In this document: piece after piece, positions 1-5,772 of the stretch
Layout: the number at the start of each line of letters is the position of its first letter
How positions within the stretch are numbered: position 1 is the stretch's first letter
Assembly (NCBI GenBank): GCA_002371895.1
Contig: DFHM01000011.1
Coordinates: 36,951 to 64,516, forward strand
From: Candidatus Saccharibacteria bacterium UBA3723
GTDB taxonomy: Bacteria; Patescibacteriota; Saccharimonadia; Saccharimonadales; Saccharimonadaceae
Direction of reading: 5' to 3'
DNA length: 27,566 nucleotides
The notes under the pieces: model-generated
Told to the model about the DNA's origin: nothing
The model's input: the letters and a program-made list of their open reading frames with translations, nothing else
The model's database searches: none
Position numbers and translations under genes: made by a program

Positions 1-624
1 GAACTTTGCTGCCTTGGCGGGTGCCCTATAGGCTTTGCGCCAAGTAAAGAAGATGTCGGGATTAAAATCGTCGTCGACGTGATATTTTACGACGATTTCC
101 TCTAGCGTGATGGTGTACTCAATTCGGCGAATCTTGTTTGCTTCCGCCAGGAGTTCATTGGTGACCGTAAAAATGCGTTCGCGCGAGACATCGATTTTGT
201 CTGCAAACAAGATTGCGGCGTCAATGATGGTTTTTACTTCCTTTCCGTTGCTGTGATTGGCAATGGCATGGCAAATCGTCTCGATTTCATCTACGGTAAG
301 TTGATGACTGAAGCGAGCGACTAGAAATGCCTTTGCGATAACAGCGCCGTTCTTTTCGTGTCCTTCGTCGCCACAAATCAGCCCACAATCATGCAATAGT
401 CCAGCGATATGCGCGAGGATTGCAAGATGGTGGTTATTCGTGGTTTTTTCTACGAAATCGGTGGCTGTATTTGCTACCGCGTGCCAGTGTTTGACGCCGT
501 GGTCGCAATCGAATTTATCGCCTTTTGCTGCGTAATACGAATCAATGATTTTTGCCCATGCTAACCATTCCGGATCACTGGTGATCAGCGAAGGAATGTT
601 AGAAAAACTGCATGATTGTTGCAT
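1..624 (-). CDS. HD-domain phosphohydrolase-like protein (3' end outside window)
   Basis: The first 208 codons are present; the frame is open to the window edge, so the C-terminus is missing. The start at 624 is supported by AAGGAG 9 nt upstream. The protein shows the metal-binding pattern of the HD superfamily: His42 and His46 in DHGVKHW, the His78-Asp79 doublet in GLLHDCGL, His124 in ANHS, and Asp142 in ADKID. HD proteins usually hydrolyse phosphoester bonds in nucleotides or cyclic dinucleotides, or act as small metal-dependent hydrolases. The substrate cannot be told from sequence. No membrane segment or signal peptide is visible, so it is probably cytosolic. It is transcribed divergently from the glyS leader from an interlocked promoter pair. 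The HD assignment is solid; the function is open. Confidence 0.85.
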   Translation of the reverse strand, partial: MQQSCSFSNIPSLITSDPEWLAWAKIIDSYYAAKGDKFDCDHGVKHWHAVANTATDFVEKTTNNHHLAILAHIAGLLHDCGLICGDEGHEKNGAVIAKAFLVARFSHQLTVDEIETICHAIANHSNGKEVKTIIDAAILFADKIDVSRERIFTVTNELLAEANKIRRIEYTITLEEIVVKYHVDDDFNPDIFFTWRKAYRAPAKAAKF

Positions 625-668
625 GGCGATCTTCTCCTTTCTGAAAACTGCCTCTAAAGGTGCGTTTT

Positions 669-696
669 TTGATTATATCATTAGAGGTGCTATAAT
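669..696 (+). promoter_or_regulatory. Promoter of the glyS leader/glyS transcript
   Basis: TTGATT (669-674), 16-nt spacer, TATAAT (691-696), with TGC immediately before the -10 (extended -10). The expected start site, about 7 nt after the -10, coincides with the ATG at 703, so the transcript would begin on the leader start codon with no 5' UTR. Confidence 0.8.
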
Positions 697-699
697 CAA
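672..699 (-). promoter_or_regulatory. Promoter of the HD-domain gene, interlocked with the glyS promoter
   Basis: On the minus strand TTGATT (699-694) is separated by 16 nt from TATAAT (677-672), preceded by TGA as an extended -10. Its -35 overlaps the -10 of the opposing promoter and its -10 overlaps the opposing -35. A perfect 7-bp inverted repeat, CCTCTAA (651-657) and TTAGAGG (681-687), lies across the region and could be an operator; that last point is speculation. Confidence 0.75.
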
Positions 700-702
700 A
701 AC

Positions 703-783
703 ATGAACAAAATTTCCGACAGCAAACTATTTCGTAACTATGTAGTAGTTTTTGGCGGTTTTGGTGGTGGCCTTCGGGCCTAA
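703..783 (+). CDS. Putative glycine-rich leader peptide of glyS (26 aa)
   Basis: A short ORF starts exactly where transcription from the TATAAT at 691-696 should start. There is no Shine-Dalgarno sequence, so translation would be leaderless. The product ends ...VVVFGGFGGGLRA. Codons 754-771 read Gly-Gly-Phe-Gly-Gly-Gly; all five Gly codons are GGC or GGT, the codons read by the tRNA-Gly(GCC) encoded at 27400. The last codons form a GGCC-UUCG-GGCC hairpin and the stop TAA begins a T-rich stretch. The next gene, 60 nt downstream, is glycyl-tRNA synthetase. The position, the codon bias and the hairpin together resemble amino-acid leader peptides such as pheM in front of pheST. Leader function is inferred; the peptide itself is probably unimportant. 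Confidence 0.6.
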   Translation: MNKISDSKLFRNYVVVFGGFGGGLRA

Positions 784-790
784 TTTTCTT
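769..790 (+). promoter_or_regulatory. Putative attenuator hairpin inside the glyS leader ORF
   Basis: GGCC (769-772), UUCG loop (773-776) and GGCC (777-780) form a short but stable cUUCGg hairpin, followed by TAATTTTCTT. Other terminators in this window use similarly short GGCC stems (13386-13400, 27154-27167), so weak termination is plausible. A ribosome stalled on the Gly codons 754-771 would cover the hairpin, which would allow read-through into glyS when charged tRNA-Gly is scarce. I could not find a convincing antiterminator helix upstream, so the mechanism is open. Confidence 0.5.
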
Positions 791-843
791 GTGACTCTAA
801 GAGCAGAAATCAGGGGGAATATAAGGTATAATAGGAGATAGTT

Positions 844-2166
844 ATGGCAAAAATGGAAGATATTGTTAGCCTTTGTAAGCGTCGCGGCTTTATTTGGCAA
901 GGTAGTGACGTCTATGGCGGGATGGCCGGTACGTGGGACTTTGGTCCGCTCGGTGTATCTTTGAAAAAGAAAATTATGGATGCCTGGTGGAAATACTGGG
1001 TAGAAGACCGTGAAGATATGTATGGCGTTGATGCGGCGATTATTATGAATCCGCGCACATGGGTAGCATCTGGCCATACAGCAACTTTTGCGGATCCGCT
1101 TGTAGAATGCGGTGCATGTCATGGGCGCTTCCGTGCAGATAAGATTGCGGACGGCATTTCTGAGAGTGTTACGACGGAAGAATTCAAGGCTTTGAACGTA
1201 AAATGTCCAACTTGTGGCAAGACTGAATGGGGCGATATTCGTAAGTTTAATATGATGTTCCAGACGCATGTTGGTCCAGTAGATGACGATAGCTCGATTG
1301 CCTATCTTCGTCCTGAAACTGCGCAGGGTATCTTCACGAACTATAAGAACGTAGTCGATACACTTTATCCGGATTTGCCATTTGGTTTGGCGCAGCAGGG
1401 TAAGGCTTTTCGTAACGAGATCTCGCCACGCGATTTTATCTTACGTGACCGCGAATGTTCTCAGATGGAGATTGAATATTTTGTCGATCCAAAAACTTGG
1501 GAAGAGAATTTCGAGACATTGCTAAAACAGCAGCATGAATTCTTGACCGATGTAATGGGTCTCGAGGCTGAGCGCATTCATGACCTAGAAGTAGAAGAGG
1601 CGGATCGTGCGCATTATTCCAAGCGTACAGTCGATATCGAGTTTGATTATCCAAATGGTCGCGAAGAATTGATGGGCTTGGCATATCGCACGGACTTTGA
1701 TTTGCAGAACATTCAGCGCGAAAGCGGCAAGAATATGGAGTATATCGTAAAAGGTACGACCGAACGTTTTGTGCCGCACGTAATCGAGCCTTCTATTGGC
1801 GTCGAACGCTTGTTCTTGGCGGTTTTGACATGCGCATACAAGGAAGACGAAATAAACGGCGAGAAACGCGTCGTGTTGGCCCTAAACGAGAATTTGGCAC
1901 CGTATCGCTTCTGTGTGTCGCCGCTTCTAAAGAACAAACCAGAATTGGTCGAGAAGGCCAAGGAAGTTTACGCGGCTTTGCGTAAGAAATACGGCAACGT
2001 AACTTGGGATGATTCTGGTAACATTGGCAAGCGCTATCGCAAACAGGACGAAATCGGTACGCCAAAGTGTGTCGTAATTGATTTTGATACGCTTGAAGAC
2101 GATACGGTGACTGTGCGTGATCGCGATACGACCGAGCAAGTACGCGTAAAGATTGCGGAGCTTTAG
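844..2166 (+). CDS. glyS: Glycyl-tRNA synthetase, alpha2 class II type
   Basis: Attaches glycine to tRNA-Gly in the cytosol. At 440 aa this is the single-chain, homodimeric form, not the alpha2beta2 GlyQ/GlyS enzyme. The N-terminus has the class II core. Cys89, Cys92, Cys121 and Cys124 form a zinc knuckle inserted early. Motif 2 is in FRNEISPRDFILRDREC (from residue 189, Arg190 contacting ATP) and motif 3 is GVERL (319-323). The last ~95 residues are the anticodon-binding domain. The start at 844 has AGGAGA (833-838) 5 nt upstream. A TATAAT at 827-832 lies directly against that ribosome site; a start from it would remove most of the site, so I take the main transcript to come from the leader promoter at 669-696. 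The downstream gene begins 1 nt after the stop. Confidence 0.95.
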   Translation: MAKMEDIVSLCKRRGFIWQGSDVYGGMAGTWDFGPLGVSLKKKIMDAWWKYWVEDREDMYGVDAAIIMNPRTWVASGHTATFADPLVECGACHGRFRADKIADGISESVTTEEFKALNVKCPTCGKTEWGDIRKFNMMFQTHVGPVDDDSSIAYLRPETAQGIFTNYKNVVDTLYPDLPFGLAQQGKAFRNEISPRDFILRDRECSQMEIEYFVDPKTWEENFETLLKQQHEFLTDVMGLEAERIHDLEVEEADRAHYSKRTVDIEFDYPNGREELMGLAYRTDFDLQNIQRESGKNMEYIVKGTTERFVPHVIEPSIGVERLFLAVLTCAYKEDEINGEKRVVLALNENLAPYRFCVSPLLKNKPELVEKAKEVYAALRKKYGNVTWDDSGNIGKRYRKQDEIGTPKCVVIDFDTLEDDTVTVRDRDTTEQVRVKIAEL

Positions 2167-2167
2167 T

Positions 2168-3061
2168 ATGAAAAAATGCCCGAGGTGTGGACTAAAACTT
2201 AGTGGCAATCATACAGAGAAAAAGTGTCCAAAGTGCCACTTGAATTTGTCTTTTTCGAGTCGCGAATCAGCAGATAAAAGAATTGATGAGCGATTCGAAG
2301 AAGTTTCTAATGAAGTAAACAAGATTAAAGGCGGCATCATCATTGGCGTGGTCGTTGCTGTGCTTTTGGCTATTGTTTGTTTTACTTTCCCGGAAGTATT
2401 AGTGGCGCCATTTGTTGGTGATAATGGTAACGCCTCAATTGACGGAGTCTATACACAGCTCAGGACTTTTCCGATTGCATTCTTAGTAATTAGCGTGATA
2501 GTTCTAGCGGTCGCCATTATCTTGTTTGTCGTAAAGAATAAAACTCAGAAGGGATTTACGATTCTGAATGCAGCTCTCGCGACCTTGGGCGTCTTGGGAA
2601 TTATTGCGAGTATTTCGATCAATACATTCTTTAATAGCGTTTTTAGAACGGATATTGGCGCGGAATATAGAAAAGAAGAATATATCGAGATAGGCACCGA
2701 AAAGATTCCGTCGATTTATAAGGTTTTGGGCAGGGAAGATTTGCTGCTCGCGGATGTGCAATCCGAAATCGAGAATGAAGAGCTTGGTATCGTGATGGAC
2801 TATGTCGCGATTATCTACGAAAAGGACTTTTCCGAGGACGAATTGGTAAAATACCGCGAGGAATTGATAAGTAGTGGCTATACTCTGAAAACTATGACCT
2901 ATGGCGAAAAATCTGCGTCAATGTTATTAAAGAATGGCAAAGATGATGGGTTGTTTTATGTAGTTCGAATCGATGATAAAACGGTTACCTATGCTGATGG
3001 TGCCGATAAATACGAAGATATTTTAGGTCGATATATGGAGGACGAAGATGGAGAAGTATGA
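2168..3061 (+). CDS. Zinc-ribbon membrane protein of unknown function
   Basis: I place the start at 2168, 1 nt after the glyS stop, because GGAG at 2157-2160 is well spaced for it and the protein then begins directly with a zinc ribbon: Cys4-x2-Cys7 and Cys20-x2-Cys23. An in-frame ATG at 2153 lies inside glyS and is less likely. After a charged, possibly coiled linker (about 28-52) come three hydrophobic segments at about 55-80, 103-124 and 130-153, then a ~140-residue soluble domain rich in Asp, Glu and Tyr. Zinc ribbons at the N-terminus of small membrane proteins are common in this kind of genome. I do not recognise the C-terminal domain. The gene is probably co-transcribed with glyS and overlaps the next gene by 14 nt. 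Confidence 0.8.
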   Translation: MKKCPRCGLKLSGNHTEKKCPKCHLNLSFSSRESADKRIDERFEEVSNEVNKIKGGIIIGVVVAVLLAIVCFTFPEVLVAPFVGDNGNASIDGVYTQLRTFPIAFLVISVIVLAVAIILFVVKNKTQKGFTILNAALATLGVLGIIASISINTFFNSVFRTDIGAEYRKEEYIEIGTEKIPSIYKVLGREDLLLADVQSEIENEELGIVMDYVAIIYEKDFSEDELVKYREELISSGYTLKTMTYGEKSASMLLKNGKDDGLFYVVRIDDKTVTYADGADKYEDILGRYMEDEDGEV

Positions 3062-3659
3062 TTTTAGCCAGCATCTAGAAGAAGGCGAAGAGATTCTTTA
3101 CGAATGTCGTCCGTGTCCTGGCAAGGGCAGTAAAAACATTGGCGGGATAGCAGTTATAGTAGGTTTCTGCGCGGTCGTCGTAGCACTATTGGTGGCGTCC
3201 TTAGTCTTTGGGATTGGCGACGGTGCTGATGGCTTTGATGTGACGTATTTGATTTTCTTCGCGGTGATTGGCCTATTCTTGGCGATTGCTTTGTCGGGTT
3301 TTATCTATAATGTATTTCTCAAGAAAAAGGCCGTATCCGACGATTTTTATTGCGTGACCAATAAGCGTGTCATGAAATATGAATCAAAGAAAGATAAATT
3401 CGTCTGTGGTTATATAGAGAATTACGTTCATATTTCTTATACGAATGAAAAAGACGGCTATGGTGACATCACGATGAGCGTAGATCCCGATAAAGCCGGA
3501 ATTGATACGGATTCGGTTTCGGGCATGATTGATTTTAAAAACATAATGCTCCACCCGAATGCGGAGAACATGCCGACGATGACTTTTGAGTCAGTCGAAC
3601 ATCCGCGTCGCGTAGGGAAAATTATTAAGGAACAACAAAGAAAAAATGCAGCTCAGTGA
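3048..3659 (+). CDS. Membrane protein with bacterial PH-like domain
   Basis: A 203-aa protein. Residues 1-25 are a hydrophilic stretch beginning with the EEGEEILYECRP pattern typical before membrane-anchored bacterial PH domains. Two membrane segments follow at about 32-56 and 66-90. The segment starting DDFYCVTNKRVMKYESKKDK resembles the first beta strands of bPH domains (DUF304/YdbT type: 'y.vTnkRvi...g'). Such domains are scaffold or lipid-proximal modules without known catalysis. The start at 3048 lies inside the preceding gene (14-nt overlap) with GGAGG at a good distance, so translational coupling is likely. The family call rests on pattern memory and is moderate; the membrane topology is clear. 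Confidence 0.7.
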   Translation: MEKYDFSQHLEEGEEILYECRPCPGKGSKNIGGIAVIVGFCAVVVALLVASLVFGIGDGADGFDVTYLIFFAVIGLFLAIALSGFIYNVFLKKKAVSDDFYCVTNKRVMKYESKKDKFVCGYIENYVHISYTNEKDGYGDITMSVDPDKAGIDTDSVSGMIDFKNIMLHPNAENMPTMTFESVEHPRRVGKIIKEQQRKNAAQ

Positions 3660-4413
3660 TTATTTGAAAACTGAGGTGGGTTTGTCAGAGAAACGTGCGC
3701 AGGAAGTATCGCGTGCGGTAGCTGAATATCGTAAAAAATATCGTAAATCCGGCAAAGAACGCAAGAAATTGAATATCAAGATTCCACGCTATAGTCTTGG
3801 CGAAGAGATTTTTAACTCGGTTTCACATGGGCTTGGTGCAGCATTCGCGATTGTGGCCTTGGTTCTTATGAATATTAAGGCGTCATATAGCGCGCTTGCG
3901 GAGACTTGCGTATCGCTATTTGGTGCGACGATGATAATTCTCTATACGATGTCATGTATTTATCATGCGTTATCGTGGCGCCTAGAAGGGAAAAAGGTGC
4001 TGCGCGTGCTGGATCATTGTAATGTGTATTTGCTCGTATTTGGCACATATATTCCAGTGGCATTGCTTGGTGTTGGTGGTTGGCTTGGCTGGGCGCTATT
4101 TGCTTTTGTTGGTGTCGTGACGACAGTTGGAATCGTATTAACCTCGGTAAAAATCGATAAGTTTACTGTGATGGAAGTAATCTGTCATCTATTGAACGGT
4201 TGGTCGATTTTGGTTGGCATTCCGGCGCTGCTTCAGACTGCCGGTACTGGTGGCGTGGCGTGGATGCTAGCGGGTGGAATTATGTATACGGTCGGATCGA
4301 TTCTGTATGGTATAGGTTCGCGCAAGAAATACGTGCATTGTATATTCCATGTGTTCTGCTTGCTTGGTACGATTTGTCATTTTATAGCTATCTACGGATA
4401 TCTGTTATACTGA
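3646..4413 (+). CDS. Hemolysin III / PAQR family membrane protein
   Basis: A 255-aa integral membrane protein of the HlyIII/AdipoR (YqfA-like) superfamily, which uses a zinc site of Ser, Asp and His residues and is thought to be hydrolase-like. Diagnostic pieces are EEIFNSVSHGLGA at about residue 54, SCIYHALSW with the Ser-x3-His pattern, LRVLDHCNVYLLVFGTYIP with the conserved Asp-His, and the C-terminal HCIFHVFCLLGTICHF with the paired His. About seven membrane segments are visible. A basic N-terminal extension of ~48 residues precedes the usual start of the family. The gene overlaps the previous one by 14 nt; the nearest Shine-Dalgarno-like AAGGA is rather far away, so coupling probably matters. 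Confidence 0.85.
   Translation: MQLSDYLKTEVGLSEKRAQEVSRAVAEYRKKYRKSGKERKKLNIKIPRYSLGEEIFNSVSHGLGAAFAIVALVLMNIKASYSALAETCVSLFGATMIILYTMSCIYHALSWRLEGKKVLRVLDHCNVYLLVFGTYIPVALLGVGGWLGWALFAFVGVVTTVGIVLTSVKIDKFTVMEVICHLLNGWSILVGIPALLQTAGTGGVAWMLAGGIMYTVGSILYGIGSRKKYVHCIFHVFCLLGTICHFIAIYGYLLY
4403..4411 (+). promoter_or_regulatory. Extended -10 promoter for the acidic protein at 4418
   Basis: TGT-TATACT (4403-4411) ends 6 nt before the ATG at 4418. No ribosome binding site lies between, which suggests a leaderless transcript. The -35 region is weak. The box lies over the last codons of the upstream gene. Confidence 0.55.
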
Positions 4414-4417
4414 TAGC

Positions 4418-5149
4418 ATGAGCGGTAAAGAAAACTACATTGGGGAAGAAAACAAAAACGAAGATGCGCCTACCGGTTGGGAAGGTGTTGCCGAGATGGC
4501 TGGAAAAATGAGTAAGAGTGAGGCTTCGTCTGAGGAAAGTTCTACGGAAGCGGAGACTGCTTACGTGCCTCCTATAGACGAGAAAACGCAGTTTGACGGT
4601 GATGAGGGCAGTACGGTTGATATTGATATGCCGCCAGCACCGACTGATGGCAATATTGATACTGACGACTATGACGAAGACGCTATAGCTGTCACCGGCG
4701 GCGGCGTGGAATTATCTGGCTCCGAGTTGGTTAAGGCTTTTGCGGATAGCCGTAAGAATTTTGAAAGCTATGCGGAAGAAACTTCTGGTAAGACGATAGA
4801 AGAAATTGCTCCTACTTTTGTTGAGGATGAGGCTTTCTTTAATCAGGCGATGCACGATTTGATGGGAGAGGGTGATTCGGCTCGTAGTGCAGATGATGTT
4901 AGCGAACAGGATTTGATTAATTATTACAATGCGCGAAGGCAAGAGAATATAAAAGCGCATAACGACTTAAATGTAGAGATTTCCAATAAAGAAAAAAGTC
5001 TAGGATTTTTTGGCCGCCGTTTTGGAAAAGGCGCGCGTGAACTGAAGGCACTAAAAGCTAAGCAGACCGAGCTGTGGGACGAATCAAGAAAAATGGAACA
5101 GCGTTTAGATCGCCTCTACGATATGCTCAAAAAAGACGACAAAGAATAG
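4418..5149 (+). CDS. Acidic protein with C-terminal coiled coil, unknown function
   Basis: A 243-aa protein with no membrane segment or signal peptide. Residues 1-100 are strongly acidic, Ser/Thr/Glu rich and probably disordered. Residues ~105-165 look compact and helical. Residues ~168-243 are charged and helical with heptad-like spacing (HNDLNVEISNKEKSLGFF, then KALKAKQTELWDE), ending in DDKE, so a coiled coil is likely. The start lies 4 nt after the previous stop, lacks a ribosome site, and sits 6 nt after an extended -10 box. I do not recognise the family. An adaptor or scaffold role would fit the composition but cannot be shown. Confidence 0.75.
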   Translation: MSGKENYIGEENKNEDAPTGWEGVAEMAGKMSKSEASSEESSTEAETAYVPPIDEKTQFDGDEGSTVDIDMPPAPTDGNIDTDDYDEDAIAVTGGGVELSGSELVKAFADSRKNFESYAEETSGKTIEEIAPTFVEDEAFFNQAMHDLMGEGDSARSADDVSEQDLINYYNARRQENIKAHNDLNVEISNKEKSLGFFGRRFGKGARELKALKAKQTELWDESRKMEQRLDRLYDMLKKDDKE

Positions 5150-5152
5150 TTA

Positions 5153-5764
5153 TTATAATTCGAAAATCTTGTAGTTCCTGCCAGCATTGCGGGTGATTTT
5201 GCCGTCCTCAACAACGACACCTACGCCGCTTGGAAGACAAATCAGGAGTGAATCGTGGCTAGTTGCCCAACCGTCTTTGTTTTCGTCGTGATAATCGGTG
5301 TAAACGGAGTAGCGGCCAAGTAGTTCGACGCCTGTCTTGTATTGGCGATGAATGTCGCGACCGGTATCGATAAATTTGCCTAGCGTAATGGCGCCACCGC
5401 CACCACCATAAATAATGCCGCCATGTCTGCTGAAATCTTGGAGAACAAATTCAAAACCGGTGCGATCAAATTCATCCATAAGGATATTAGTGTCGCCGCC
5501 ACCAATATAAATCGCGTGATAATCGTTGAGGTGCTTGAATGGCGCAAGGTCGTCTGCGAATAGATAGTGAATGTCGGTGCGGCCGTGCATATTAATCATG
5601 TCTTGCATCCATTCGGAAGCGGAAGCGATTTTTTCGCTTTCGCGAAAGCCGGTAGCAACGTAAAGAATGTTGCTATTTTGTGGCAATTCGGCGAAGAACA
5701 TTTCGTCGAGCATTTTGGTGGCAATTTCGTCTCCGCCACCAGAGAGGAAAATTTTTCCGGTCAT
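5153..5764 (-). CDS. Peptidase E-like (S51 family) protein lacking the catalytic serine
   Basis: A 203-aa protein with the class I glutamine-amidotransferase-like fold of dipeptidase E/YgaJ. Evidence is KIFLSGGGDE at the N-terminus, the family's YIGGGDTNIL at about 87-95, and IYGGGGGAITLGK at 118-130, where the family carries the nucleophile elbow GxSAGA. Here the serine is Gly122 and the following Ala is Gly123, encoded by unambiguous GGN codons. His in YTDYHDENKDGW remains. It is therefore probably not a serine dipeptidase, but a ligand-binding or otherwise repurposed relative. The ribosome site AAGGA lies 7 nt before the ATG, and the gene begins 8 nt after the rel stop, so the two form an operon. 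Confidence 0.8.
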   Translation of the reverse strand: MTGKIFLSGGGDEIATKMLDEMFFAELPQNSNILYVATGFRESEKIASASEWMQDMINMHGRTDIHYLFADDLAPFKHLNDYHAIYIGGGDTNILMDEFDRTGFEFVLQDFSRHGGIIYGGGGGAITLGKFIDTGRDIHRQYKTGVELLGRYSVYTDYHDENKDGWATSHDSLLICLPSGVGVVVEDGKITRNAGRNYKIFEL

Positions 5765-5772
5765 ATTTTTCC

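Noticed and set aside
727..1269. A 180-codon open frame on the minus strand antisense to the glyS start region
   Set aside because: It lies opposite the glyS coding sequence and leader, has no ribosome site or recognisable domain, and its composition is that of an antisense shadow. Similar long antisense frames exist at 7737-8213 and 12282-12725.
2153..2167. Upstream ATG at 2153 as the start of the zinc-ribbon membrane protein
   Set aside because: It lies inside glyS, has no suitable ribosome site, and would add five residues before the zinc ribbon; ATG 2168 with GGAG fits better.
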